From: Njordibacter sp002335115
Lineage (GTDB): Bacteria > Pseudomonadota > Gammaproteobacteria > Pseudomonadales > Balneatricaceae
Reading direction: 5' to 3'
Length of the DNA stretch: 64,000 bases
NCBI GenBank assembly: GCA_943788965.1
Contig: CALSSH010000001.1
Coordinates: 124,001 to 188,000, forward strand
The translations under genes were made by a program, and so were the position numbers. The stretch's first letter is position 1. Every line of letters starts with the position of its first letter. This document shows positions 9,207-18,053 of the stretch, piece after piece. Under the pieces are notes generated by a model that made no database searches, was not told the origin of the DNA, and saw nothing but the letters and a program-made list of their open reading frames with translations.

Positions 9207-10139
9207 TTAGTTAGCGCCCATGTACTCTGCCATGTTAGAAGGAGTAACTAGCTCAAACGGAATAGTGACCGAATTAGGTAGTGACTCACCATTAATCGCA
9301 GCAATGGCAGCGTCAATACCACCCGTTGCCTGGCCCGCAGCATTTTGGAATACGGTAACATCCAAGTCGCCTGCTTTCATTGATGCTAGAGCGTCTGCCG
9401 TTGCGTCTACACTGCCAATAAGTACATCATCCATGCTGATTCCAGCATTTTTGAAGGCTTGAACTGCACCTAGGCCCATTTCGTCATTGTTGGCAAAGAC
9501 AATATCGATCTTCATACCAGAACTCAACCAGTTAGATACAATGTCGTTGCCCTTCGAACGCTGCCAGCTACCTACTTCTACAGCTTCTAGCTTAATGCCA
9601 TTACACATAGATAGTCCCAAAACTTCTTCGAAGTCTTTAGAACGCGTAACAGCCGCTTCGTTTGACAAGATACCTTGCAGCATTACCGCAGTTCCAGTAC
9701 CGCCCGCTAAGTTACATAATTCAAAGGCTGCCAAGGTGCCAGACCAAGTTTCATTAGAACCAACAAAAGTACTTGTGCCGCCTAAGCTAGCAGAGTCAGA
9801 TGGCATGCGGTTAACATAAACAATAGGAATGCCTGCTGCATTCGCCATTTTAGTCATCTGTGGAGTTGCCGCAGCACTTACCGCTGTGACTACCAACGCA
9901 TCCACACCAGAGGCGATGAAATTTTGTACTTGACTAAGTTGGGTACCCACATCTTCACGAGCATCTTCTATTTGAAAAGTATGACCTCTTTCCTCAGTGT
10001 GAACTTTAGCAGCTTCACGCATCAAGGTTAGAAAGTTGTCGTCAAAGTTAGAGCTTAAATATCCAATGGTTGCCGCATTTGCGCCAGTAGCCATAACCAC
10101 AGATAAAGCCGTGGCTGCAAACAAATTAATTTTTTTCAT
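9207..10139 (-). CDS. Periplasmic sugar/cyclitol-binding protein of the ABC transporter
   Basis: A 310-residue type I periplasmic binding protein. It has a Sec signal peptide (KKINLFAATALSVVMATGANA, predicted cut before ATIGYL) and the ribose-binding-family pattern IGYLSSNFDDNFLTLMREA followed by the VDALVVTAVS and FANNDEMGLGAVQAF segments. It captures substrate outside the cell for the two permeases and the ATPase. It is the first gene of the leftward operon, facing an RpiR regulator across a 446-base region. Relatives bind ribose, inositol or other polyols. Inositol is favoured by the neighbours but not shown by the sequence. Confidence 0.9.
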   Translation of the reverse strand: MKKINLFAATALSVVMATGANAATIGYLSSNFDDNFLTLMREAAKVHTEERGHTFQIEDAREDVGTQLSQVQNFIASGVDALVVTAVSAAATPQMTKMANAAGIPIVYVNRMPSDSASLGGTSTFVGSNETWSGTLAAFELCNLAGGTGTAVMLQGILSNEAAVTRSKDFEEVLGLSMCNGIKLEAVEVGSWQRSKGNDIVSNWLSSGMKIDIVFANNDEMGLGAVQAFKNAGISMDDVLIGSVDATADALASMKAGDLDVTVFQNAAGQATGGIDAAIAAINGESLPNSVTIPFELVTPSNMAEYMGAN

Positions 10140-10585
10140 TATTTTCCCCCTAAAAACTTAGCTAAGCTAATTTTTAGTTTTGTTATGCGGAGTATTCCGC
10201 GGTTGCTCGACATTACTACTTGAATAACTTAAGGCGATCGCCTTAGGTTAAATCCTGTTCTAACAAATATTTACAGTGGGTTGTAAAACTGAACCCACAT
10301 TAACATATTTGAGAAGGGACAATTTGTAACATTTTAAAAAATAAATTTCAACAATTTTATTTTTGAAATAAATATTCCATAAGCAATTTGATTTACGTAT
10401 AATCACTCGATTATCGTATGGATCTTTAGTGATGAATAACGACTTGCCTATCGCCATCGTTCCCTAAAGTCTTGATAAATTTGGCATGTTGTTTTAATCA
10501 CTCTTGGACAGCCATAATTTCAACCCCATCAGGGTTAGGCCGTGTTGTCCATGCGAAACGTAACAATAGGTTGTCGGATTAAATT
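10140..10585. promoter_or_regulatory. Divergent control region between ABC operon and iol operon
   Basis: A 446-base A+T-rich region with no convincing gene. It holds four notable elements. (1) An inverted repeat GCGGAGTATTCCGC at 10187-10200, close to the binding-protein start. (2) A perfect 16-bp palindrome TAAGGCGATCGCCTTA at 10230-10245. (3) Inverted arms ATTTCAA and TTGAAAT at about 10344-10369. (4) A possible -10 box TATAAT at 10398-10403, reading toward the RpiR gene, with the operator-like GAAATAAATATTCC at 10365-10378 covering where its -35 would lie. Both arms of the locus must be transcribed from here. The promoter call is tentative. Confidence 0.5.
10365..10378. promoter_or_regulatory. 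Candidate RpiR/IolR operator 1
   Basis: GAAATAAATATTCC reads GAAA-N6-TTCC, close to the GGAA-N6-TTCC motif that I recall being reported for RpiR-type IolR of Sinorhizobium. It closely resembles a second site just before iolC (11455-11469), and it overlaps the expected -35 position of the possible promoter of the RpiR gene. Repression of its own gene would be the simplest reading. This is an inference from sequence likeness only. Confidence 0.35.
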
Positions 10586-11434
10586 ATGACAAAAGTTATT
10601 CAAGTGGCGCCGCCTCGTGTATTTAGTGAATTGAAGCCTTGGCTGCAAGATCACTATCAAGATTTGCCCAAACGTTTACAGAGCGTTGCCGTGTTTGCCA
10701 TGCACAATCCTGAAGTGATCGCCCTCAATACGGTGGCATCAATTAGTGAACAGGTGGGAGTGACACCATCAGCTATGGTGCGCTTTGCAAAGTCGATAGG
10801 TTATCAAGGTTTTTCTGACATGCAGACCGTGTTTCAGGAAAGTATGCGACACATGCCACAACCTTACGCGGAACGACTCAATTCAATGCAACGCTCCGCT
10901 GGGCGGGAGCAAACGGTATTATCACAATTTACCCAAGCGGCTGCTGAATCCATTGCCCGCTTAGAGCAAAATGTGGCTGAAAGTGCTTTGTTAAGAGCCA
11001 GTGAACAGCTGGCTCAGGCACGTATGGTGTATATAGCGGGTCAAGGCAGAGCCGAACCTGTAGTCACCTACTTGCATTATACGTTGGTCAAGTTAGGGGT
11101 TCAGTCAGTGATTTTATCAGGCATGCACCACAGTATGGCAGACAAAGCCCGCATGCTGAAAACTGATGATGTATTACTGGCTATTAGTTTTAGTCCCTAT
11201 ACTGCGAATACTCGAGAGTTAGTCGATATTTGTTTGCTCAATAAGACTAAGGTTGTGGCGTTAACAGATTCAACACTGAGTCCAATAGCTAGGGCTGATG
11301 ATTATCATTTAGAAGTTTTAGAAGAAGAAGTCAGTGGCTTTCGTGGACTGTCAGCCACCATGTGCCTAGCCTTATGCTTGGCTGTAGAAACAGGAAGAGT
11401 GCGTGCTGAGTTAGATGAAAAGTTAAACGCTTAA
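10586..11434 (+). CDS. MurR/RpiR-family transcriptional regulator (IolR-like)
   Basis: Regulator of 282 residues with an N-terminal HTH_6 DNA-binding domain (about residues 15-90, with the HTH around SISEQVGVTPSAMVRFAKSIGYQGFSDM). A C-terminal SIS sugar-phosphate isomerase-like effector domain runs from about 125 to 265 (MVYIAGQGRAEPVVTYLHYTL). RpiR proteins often head inositol gene clusters in proteobacteria and respond to a phosphorylated pathway intermediate such as the kinase product. It is the first gene of the rightward arm and probably controls both arms through the intervening region. Confidence 0.9.
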   Translation: MTKVIQVAPPRVFSELKPWLQDHYQDLPKRLQSVAVFAMHNPEVIALNTVASISEQVGVTPSAMVRFAKSIGYQGFSDMQTVFQESMRHMPQPYAERLNSMQRSAGREQTVLSQFTQAAAESIARLEQNVAESALLRASEQLAQARMVYIAGQGRAEPVVTYLHYTLVKLGVQSVILSGMHHSMADKARMLKTDDVLLAISFSPYTANTRELVDICLLNKTKVVALTDSTLSPIARADDYHLEVLEEEVSGFRGLSATMCLALCLAVETGRVRAELDEKLNA

Positions 11435-11454
11435 TACTTCTTCACTGTTTATTT

Positions 11455-11469
11455 GGAATGAATATTTCC
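11455..11469. promoter_or_regulatory. Candidate RpiR/IolR operator 2, upstream of iolC
   Basis: GGAATGAATATTTCC is GGAA-N7-TTCC, lying 14 bases before the iolC start codon in the short gap after the regulator gene. It resembles the site at 10365-10378. The spacer is one base longer than the IolR motif I recall, which weakens the call. Confidence 0.35.
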
Positions 11470-11482
11470 TTTGGGTTTATAT

Positions 11483-13390
11483 ATGGAACATAAAAGTTTG
11501 GATTTAGTGTGCTTTGGCCGCTCTAGTGTTGACCTTTATGGCCAGCAAGTGGGTGGGCGCTTAGAAAACATGGGTAGCTTTGCCAAGTATGTGGGAGGCA
11601 GCCCAGCTAATACTGCCATAGGCACCGCTAGACTCGGACTTAAGTCAGGCATGATTACCCGCGTTGGTGATGAGCATATGGGGCGTTTCATCCGAGAAAC
11701 CATGCAGGCCGAGGGGGTGGATGTTCAAGGCATAAAGACTGACCCTGAACGTTTATCAGCCTTGGTTATTTTAGGCATTCAGGACGAAGACCAGTTCCCA
11801 CTTATTTTTTACCGAGAAGATTGTGCCGATATGGCCTTGTGTGAAGCAGACATTGATGAAAATCTGATCGCTTCAAGCCGTGCTTTGCTCCTTTCAGGTA
11901 CTCATTTGAGTACGCCAACCGTGGCTGCAGCGAGTCGAAAAGCCATAGCGCTGGCCAAAAAACATGACACTAAGGTCGTGTTGGATATCGATTACCGACC
12001 TAATTTATGGGGTTTAGCAGGCCACGGAGATGGTGAGAGCCGCTTTATCGCTGATGCCAACGTGAGCCAGCATGTGCAATCTTTTTTACCTGATATTGAT
12101 CTTATTGTGGGCACAGAAGAAGAGTTTCATATAGCGGCTGGTTGCGAGGATAGCCTTGAGGCCTTGGCTATTGTGCGAGCGATGTCCATGGCGACCTTAG
12201 TGTGTAAAAGAGGGGCACAGGGTTGCCGGGTGTTTGAGGGCGATATCAAGGGCTGGGTATCGGGGGCTGAAGGGCCTGGTTTTAAGGTGGAAGTCTACAA
12301 CGTGCTGGGCGCTGGGGACGCCTTTATGTCAGGCCTGTTGCGGGGTTGGCTAGGGGGTGAAGATTGGCCAACTAGCTGTGCCTACGCAAACGCCTGTGGG
12401 GCCTTTGCGGTGTCGCGTCATGGATGTGCTCCAGCTGTGCCTTCATGGCAGGAATTAGAATATTTTCTAGAACATGGCAGTGCGCATCATGCCTTGCGGT
12501 TTGACCCTGTGCTCAATCATATCCATCGCACCACCAACCGTCGTAACCAACATGAGCGTTTAGTGGCTTTTGCCATAGATCATCGGCATCAGTTCACAAG
12601 TTGGGCTCAAGCAGCAGGCAAGACCCCAGGGCATATCGATCAGTTTAAGCAGCTTGCGGTGCAAGCTGCCTTGCAAGAAGCAGCGTATGACTCAGGTTTT
12701 GGCATGTTAGTGGACGATCGAACAGGACGCTCAGCATTACATCAAATCACAAGTACTCAGGCATGGGTTGGCCGGCCAATAGAAAGCTCAGGTGTGTTTC
12801 CACTGCGCCTAGAAGCTGAAGGTGATATTGTGCAGCATTTGTTTGACTGGCCTCTTAATCAAACCGTGAAGGTGCTGTGCCCTTATCGCCTAGACGATGA
12901 TGCAGCAACCCGTCAACACCATGAGGAGTTAATGATAAAGTTAGATCAGGCTTGCCGTTTCACAGGACATCAGTGGTTGTTAGAAATTATTACTGCGCGC
13001 GATGATAATACCCCAGCCTTTGAACAAGTGGCCCCCATCATGCAACACTTTTACAAACTAGGGGTTAAACCAGATTGGTGGAAGCTTGAACCGGCTTTAG
13101 ATCCAGTCTATTGGCGCCAAGTGGGTGAGGTTATTGATGCCCATGACAGCCATTGCCAAGGCGTCATTGTTTTAGGTTTAAATGGCACTATAGAAGGCAT
13201 TAGCGAAGCCTTTAACGCCGCTTCCAAGCAACCGTGGGTGAAAGGATTTGCCATTGGACGCACTTTGTTTGCTGAAGCCGCCCAAGGTTGGCTGCAAGGC
13301 CACCTTGATGATGCGCAAGCCATTAAACTCATGGCTACAAATTACCGATTAATCATCGCCGCTTGGGACAATGCCCAGGCGCAAAAGTAA
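11483..13390 (+). CDS. iolC: Bifunctional IolC: 5-dehydro-2-deoxygluconokinase fused to DUF2090 aldolase-like domain
   Basis: A 635-residue fusion. The N-terminal half (residues 1 to about 325) is a PfkB kinase with FGRSSVDLYGQQVGG, GGSPANT and GAGDAF (about 276-281). It phosphorylates 2-deoxy-5-keto-gluconate. The C-terminal half, from about residue 350, is DUF2090, a TIM-barrel related to class I aldolases; this fusion is commonly annotated as the bifunctional kinase/aldolase that also cleaves the phosphorylated product. The frame opens at TTG 11471, but ATG 11483 starts exactly where the IolC family does. The fused aldolase makes a separate IolJ unnecessary for this arm, yet a class II aldolase exists in the other arm. 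Confidence 0.93.
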   Translation: MEHKSLDLVCFGRSSVDLYGQQVGGRLENMGSFAKYVGGSPANTAIGTARLGLKSGMITRVGDEHMGRFIRETMQAEGVDVQGIKTDPERLSALVILGIQDEDQFPLIFYREDCADMALCEADIDENLIASSRALLLSGTHLSTPTVAAASRKAIALAKKHDTKVVLDIDYRPNLWGLAGHGDGESRFIADANVSQHVQSFLPDIDLIVGTEEEFHIAAGCEDSLEALAIVRAMSMATLVCKRGAQGCRVFEGDIKGWVSGAEGPGFKVEVYNVLGAGDAFMSGLLRGWLGGEDWPTSCAYANACGAFAVSRHGCAPAVPSWQELEYFLEHGSAHHALRFDPVLNHIHRTTNRRNQHERLVAFAIDHRHQFTSWAQAAGKTPGHIDQFKQLAVQAALQEAAYDSGFGMLVDDRTGRSALHQITSTQAWVGRPIESSGVFPLRLEAEGDIVQHLFDWPLNQTVKVLCPYRLDDDAATRQHHEELMIKLDQACRFTGHQWLLEIITARDDNTPAFEQVAPIMQHFYKLGVKPDWWKLEPALDPVYWRQVGEVIDAHDSHCQGVIVLGLNGTIEGISEAFNAASKQPWVKGFAIGRTLFAEAAQGWLQGHLDDAQAIKLMATNYRLIIAAWDNAQAQK

Positions 13391-13408
13391 CGCACAGAGT
13401 ATCTTTCT

Positions 13409-15259
13409 ATGTCAAAAACTACGCAAACCGTTCGATTAACGACTGCCCAAGCGCTGACTCGTTTTTTAATTAACCAACATGTTGAGCTTGATGACGGTAG
13501 TGAACTGCCATTGTTTGCAGGTGTTTGGGCTATTTTCGGCCATGGAAACGTGGCAGGAATTGGTGAGGCACTTTACCAAGTGCAAGATCAGCTTCCCACT
13601 TATCGTGGCCATAACGAGCAATCTATGGCTTTAGCGGCGATCGCTTTTGCCAAAGCTCGTCAGCGTCAACAAGTGATGGTAGCCACTACATCGATTGGCC
13701 CTGGCGCCACTAATCTAGTGACTGCCGCTGGAGTCGCTTACGTCAACCGTTTGCCTGTATTGCTGGTGCCCGGTGACGTATTTGCCTCAGGTCAGCCAGA
13801 TCCTGTGCTGCAACAAAGTGAAAATTTTGCTGACGGTAGTAGCACAGTCAACGACACATTGCGGCCAGTAAGCCGCTACTTTCATCGCATTACTCGGCCT
13901 GAGCAACTCATTCAAGCGTTGCCTAGGGCTATGGTGGCGCTTACTGATTCAGCTTTATGTGGTCCAGCAACCATTAGTATTTGCCAAGATGTGCAGTCTT
14001 TGGCATTTGACTACCCAGCATACATGTTCGAAAAGCGGGTTTGGCGATTACGCCGTCAGGGTCCAGATGCCAATGAGCTAAAGCAAGCTGTAAAAACCTT
14101 GCTCAGCGCTAAACAACCCGTCATCGTAGCCGGTGGAGGAGTGCGTTATTCATTAGCCGAAAGCGAGCTCCAAGCCTTTGCTAAACGCCATAAAATTCCA
14201 GTCATCGAGACCCAAGCGGGCAAGTCTTCAATGCTGGCTAATGACCCACTCAACGCAGGTGCTGTGGGAGTGACGGGTGTTGATAGTGCTAATGATTTAG
14301 CAGCTAATGCAGACGTTGTATTGGCCGTCGGTACGCGTTTACAAGACTTTATTTCAGGTTCTAACACTTTGTTCAAAGGTCAGGTCATTCAGCTTAATGT
14401 ACAACCCATGGATGCTATTAAATACCGGGCGCAAGGTCTTTTAAGTGATGCCCGTTTGGGTTTGCAGGCATTGTCATCCCATTTAGATGGCTATGTTGCC
14501 CCCGTGGAATGGCAGCAAAGGGCCACAGCAGGAATGAGTGCTTGGGCTCAGTTATGTGAAGGCATTTTACCCGCCACTGATGAGCAGGTGATGCCCTCTG
14601 ATGCGCAGGTGGTCGCAGCGGTCAATGCGAATGTTGATGAAAATGCAGTGGTGGTCGCCGCAGCGGGTAGTTTACCTTCAGAGCTGCACAAGCATTGGCG
14701 TGCCAAGCAGGTGGGTGGCTATCACCTAGAGTATGGTTATTCCTGCATGGGCTATGAGATTTGCGGTGGTGTAGGGGTGAAGCTGGCATGTCCAGAGCGT
14801 GACGTCGTGGTCATGGTAGGCGATGGCTCTTACATGATGATGAACTCAGATATAGCAACGGCTGTTAGCATGGGCTTAAAGTTAACTATTGTGGTGTTAG
14901 ATAATAGGGGCTTTAGTTGCATTAACCGCCTGCAGATGGCCACGGGTGGTGCTAATTTCAACAACCTATTGCAAGACACTTACCATAAAGGATTAGCCCA
15001 AATTGATTTTGCGGGTCACGCTCGATCGATGGGAGCTCAGGCGGACCATGTGGCTAACGTGGGTGAACTTAAGCAAGCTTTGCATTCTGCTCGTCAGCAA
15101 GAGGGTGTGAGCGTAGTGGTGATTGATACTGACCCATTACATTGCTCACCTGGAGGAGCTTACTGGGAAGTCGAGGTGCCTTCAGTGTCAGAGCGCGAGG
15201 AAGTGACAGCGAAGCATCAAGAGTGGACCGCACAACGCATTGCCGCTCGAGGCTATTGA
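13409..15259 (+). CDS. iolD: 3D-(3,5/4)-trihydroxycyclohexane-1,2-dione hydrolase
   Basis: Thiamine-diphosphate enzyme of 616 residues that opens the cyclitol ring to give 5-deoxy-glucuronate. The N-terminal Pyr domain contains the catalytic Glu region (YRGHNEQSMALAA) and the C-terminal PP domain holds the ThDP/Mg motif GDGSYMMMNSDIATA. The unusual start of the family (TTAQALTRFLINQHVE) and the SPGGAYWEVEVP ending are IolD hallmarks. It lies between iolC and iolB with an 18-base gap upstream and a 3-base gap downstream. It is the only IolD in the window, so only the rightward arm can process inositol rings fully. Confidence 0.95.
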   Translation: MSKTTQTVRLTTAQALTRFLINQHVELDDGSELPLFAGVWAIFGHGNVAGIGEALYQVQDQLPTYRGHNEQSMALAAIAFAKARQRQQVMVATTSIGPGATNLVTAAGVAYVNRLPVLLVPGDVFASGQPDPVLQQSENFADGSSTVNDTLRPVSRYFHRITRPEQLIQALPRAMVALTDSALCGPATISICQDVQSLAFDYPAYMFEKRVWRLRRQGPDANELKQAVKTLLSAKQPVIVAGGGVRYSLAESELQAFAKRHKIPVIETQAGKSSMLANDPLNAGAVGVTGVDSANDLAANADVVLAVGTRLQDFISGSNTLFKGQVIQLNVQPMDAIKYRAQGLLSDARLGLQALSSHLDGYVAPVEWQQRATAGMSAWAQLCEGILPATDEQVMPSDAQVVAAVNANVDENAVVVAAAGSLPSELHKHWRAKQVGGYHLEYGYSCMGYEICGGVGVKLACPERDVVVMVGDGSYMMMNSDIATAVSMGLKLTIVVLDNRGFSCINRLQMATGGANFNNLLQDTYHKGLAQIDFAGHARSMGAQADHVANVGELKQALHSARQQEGVSVVVIDTDPLHCSPGGAYWEVEVPSVSEREEVTAKHQEWTAQRIAARGY

Positions 15260-15262
15260 GTC

Positions 15263-16063
15263 ATGTCTAAATTATTGATTAAGCCCGCTAAGGGCTCCCA
15301 AGTTCATTCCGTCACACCGCAATCAGCGGGGTGGAAATACGTGGGCTTTAATGTGCACGATTTGTCAGTCGGTGAAAGCTTAGAATGCTGCCAATCAGGT
15401 CGCGAGCTTTGTCTGGTAGTGTTGACAGGCAGTGCGAACATTTCTGTGGGCCAGCAAAGTTGGCATAATGTGGGTGGTAGAACGAGTATTTTTGTTGATC
15501 AGCCCCCAGGTGCAGTCTATGTGCCGGCAGGAGAAACTGCCCACATCGTCGCTCTAGAGGCGATTGAGATCGCTGTCTGCAGTGCACCTGGTCAAGGCCG
15601 CAGTGGCCCGGCGCGTTTGATAGACCCAAATACCATGTCTCAAGAAGTGAGGGGAGAAAGCACTAACACGCGTTATGTGCGCAATATTTTACCAGAAACT
15701 GAGGCTGCTGACGGTTTGTTAGTGGTTGAGGTGATTACCCCATCGGGCCACTGGTCGTCTTACCCGCCACACAAACACGATCGTGATGCTAGCCCAACAG
15801 AAACTTTACTGGAAGAAACCTACTATCACCGCTTAAATCCAGCTTCTGGGTATGCTCATCAGCGGGTGTATACCGACGATCGGAGCTTAGATGAAACCTT
15901 GTCTGCAGAAGATCGTGACGTGGTTTTAGTGCCCAAAGGATACCACCCTGTGGGTGTGCCGCATGGCTATACCAGTTACTACTTGAACGTTATGGCGGGT
16001 CCCCTTAGGGAGTGGCATTTTTATAATGACCCAGCCCATGAATGGATGTTAAAAAAGACCTGA
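15263..16063 (+). CDS. iolB: 5-deoxy-glucuronate isomerase, copy 2
   Basis: Bicupin isomerase of 266 residues converting 5-deoxy-D-glucuronate, the IolD product, into 2-deoxy-5-keto-D-gluconate. The C-terminal cupin shows the metal set PPHKHD (His170, His172), Glu184/185 in EETYYH and His228 in KGYHP. It begins three bases after the iolD stop, so translation is probably coupled. Being within the canonical iolCDBEG order makes this the standard pathway enzyme; the copy at 3250-4089 is the divergent one. Confidence 0.93.
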   Translation: MSKLLIKPAKGSQVHSVTPQSAGWKYVGFNVHDLSVGESLECCQSGRELCLVVLTGSANISVGQQSWHNVGGRTSIFVDQPPGAVYVPAGETAHIVALEAIEIAVCSAPGQGRSGPARLIDPNTMSQEVRGESTNTRYVRNILPETEAADGLLVVEVITPSGHWSSYPPHKHDRDASPTETLLEETYYHRLNPASGYAHQRVYTDDRSLDETLSAEDRDVVLVPKGYHPVGVPHGYTSYYLNVMAGPLREWHFYNDPAHEWMLKKT

Positions 16064-16111
16064 GAGGGCTTTAGATAAACTTCTTTGTCCTAGAACCATA
16101 GAGATGCTCAC

Positions 16112-17011
16112 ATGAAACTTAAATTTGGTATGTCCCCTATTTCTTGGTCTAACGATGACCTTCCGGAACTGGGAGGGGAAACTTCCCTTGAAACTTGTTT
16201 ACGAGAAACGCGTTTAGCAGGCTTTACAGGAACTGAAACGGGTGGCAAGTTCCCCAAGGACAAAGCCAACCTAGGGAGAGTGTTAAAAGAACACCACTTA
16301 CAGCTTGTGTCAGGTTGGTTTTCGGGTCAGCTGTTAAACATTAGCGCCGAACAAGAAATCATTAATATTAGGCCGCAGTTAGAGCTATTTCGTGATTTGG
16401 GCGCAGCAGTTATTGTCTATGGAGAAACTTGGAATACGGTGCAGAATGTGCGTAATGCGCCACTGTGTGACAAGCCCATATTACCTGAGGCAGATTTTAC
16501 TGCTTATGGGGAACGCCTGACTAAAGTGGCTGAATATTGTGCCAGTGAGGGCGTGCCTTTGGCCTTTCATCATCATATGGGTACGGGTGTTGAAACTGAG
16601 CGAGAGCTCGACTTAGTCATGCAAAATACGGGTGATACTGTCGGTTTATTAGTGGATACGGGGCATTTGGTGTTCGCTGGTGGTGATCTCATGGGCGTGG
16701 TGGATCGTTACGGCCATCGCATCAATCATGTGCATACCAAAGATATTCGGCAAGAGGTCATGGCCACAGTTGACCCTACCAAAGATTCTTTTCTTGACTG
16801 CGTGTTACGCGGCGTATTCACCGTTCCAGGGGATGGCATGATCGACTATGGACGTTTTATGCAAGCCTTAGCTGATAAAAATTACGAGGGTTGGGTTATT
16901 GTTGAAGCAGAGCAAGACCCTGCCAAGGCTAACCCATTCGAATACGCGGTAATGGGCTATAACGCATTGCAGCAAGCAGCCCTAGCGGCGGGTTACTCTA
17001 TTATTGATTAA
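16112..17011 (+). CDS. iolE: Myo-inosose-2 dehydratase
   Basis: TIM-barrel (xylose-isomerase-like) enzyme of 299 residues that dehydrates 2-keto-myo-inositol to the diketone substrate of IolD. The typical opening is FGMSPISWSNDDLPELGG. Metal ligands are expected within the FHHHMGTGVET, LLVDTGHL, HVHTKD and VEAEQDP segments, all present. It is fourth in the order iolC-iolD-iolB-iolE-iolG. Length and motifs match the family throughout. Confidence 0.95.
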   Translation: MKLKFGMSPISWSNDDLPELGGETSLETCLRETRLAGFTGTETGGKFPKDKANLGRVLKEHHLQLVSGWFSGQLLNISAEQEIINIRPQLELFRDLGAAVIVYGETWNTVQNVRNAPLCDKPILPEADFTAYGERLTKVAEYCASEGVPLAFHHHMGTGVETERELDLVMQNTGDTVGLLVDTGHLVFAGGDLMGVVDRYGHRINHVHTKDIRQEVMATVDPTKDSFLDCVLRGVFTVPGDGMIDYGRFMQALADKNYEGWVIVEAEQDPAKANPFEYAVMGYNALQQAALAAGYSIID

Positions 17012-17023
17012 GTAGGCATACAT

Positions 17024-18022
17024 ATGATTAAACTAGCGTTATTTGGTGCTGGGCGCATCGGTAAAATCCATGGGCACAATGTGGCACTTAACCCACAAGC
17101 AGAACTAGTTGCTTTGCACGACCCTTATCAAGTTAATGCAGATCACTTAAGTGCAGCCCTGGGTTGTCAACAAATGACCCCTGAGCAAATTTTTTCAGAC
17201 CCATCTATTACGGGTATTTTGGTGTGTTCAGCCACCGATACCCATGCTGATCTGATCGAACAGGCCGTCCTTACTGGCAAGCATGTATTTTGTGAAAAAC
17301 CCATCGACTTATCATTAGCACGGGTGCAGCAGGTCGTGGCGAAGGTTAACGCCAGCCCTATCACTTCTATGCTGGCTTTTAATCGCCGTTTTGACTCCAA
17401 CTTTGCTTTGCTGCAGCAACGCATCGCCGCAGGTGACATTGGTGACGTTGAATTAGTGAGTATTATATCCAAAGACCCGTCACCTCCGCCGGTAGATTAC
17501 ATTAAGGTTTCCGGTGGATTGTTTCGTGACATGACCATTCATGACTTTGACATGGCCCGTTTTCTCTTAGCAGAGGAAGTTGTACAAGTCACAGCACAGG
17601 CATCCTGTCTAGTGGACCCAGCCATTGGTCTAGCAGGAGATGTGGATACTGCCTTAGTCACTTTGCGCACCGCCTCTGGTAAATTAGCCCAAATTTCTAA
17701 TAGTCGTCGCGCAAGTTTTGGTTACGACCAGCGCTTTGAAGTGCATGGTAGCAAAGGTATGTTAACCGCCTCTAATGTGAATGAAAATACGTTAACCAGT
17801 TATACCCAAGCCGGTGTGACTCGTGCCAAACCCTTGCACTTCTTTCTAGAGCGTTACGAGGCCGCCTACCAATCAGAGTTGGCCAGTTTTATTGCTGCTC
17901 TTAATGGTGCTGATGTGGTTTTGCCCACCATGAACGATGGCTTACAAGCCTTACGTTTGGCAGAAGCTGCAATTGTGTCTATTGAGCAAGGCCGCACTGT
18001 GGCAGTGAGTGAGATCAGCTGA
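17024..18022 (+). CDS. iolG: Inositol 2-dehydrogenase (Gfo/Idh/MocA family)
   Basis: A 332-residue NAD-dependent dehydrogenase that oxidises myo-inositol to 2-keto-myo-inositol. The Rossmann motif FGAGRIGKIHGHN is at 7-19 and the EKP motif at 91-93. The catalytic motif GGLFRDMTIHDFD provides Asp169, His173 and Asp174, matching known IolG enzymes. It follows iolE by 12 bases. Unlike the leftward-arm dehydrogenase (5108-6232), the length and active site match IolG directly. Confidence 0.92.
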   Translation: MIKLALFGAGRIGKIHGHNVALNPQAELVALHDPYQVNADHLSAALGCQQMTPEQIFSDPSITGILVCSATDTHADLIEQAVLTGKHVFCEKPIDLSLARVQQVVAKVNASPITSMLAFNRRFDSNFALLQQRIAAGDIGDVELVSIISKDPSPPPVDYIKVSGGLFRDMTIHDFDMARFLLAEEVVQVTAQASCLVDPAIGLAGDVDTALVTLRTASGKLAQISNSRRASFGYDQRFEVHGSKGMLTASNVNENTLTSYTQAGVTRAKPLHFFLERYEAAYQSELASFIAALNGADVVLPTMNDGLQALRLAEAAIVSIEQGRTVAVSEIS

Positions 18023-18053
18023 ATTGATAGACCCTTGATAAGGAATACAAATA

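Noticed and set aside
10233..10242. GGCGATCGCC resembling a cyanobacterial HIP1 motif
   Set aside because: A single copy within a longer palindrome, and the gene content is gammaproteobacterial; treated as a possible operator instead.
10260..10457. 65-codon leftward frame in the control region
   Set aside because: No ribosome site or family likeness, A/T-driven composition, and it covers operator-like sequences.
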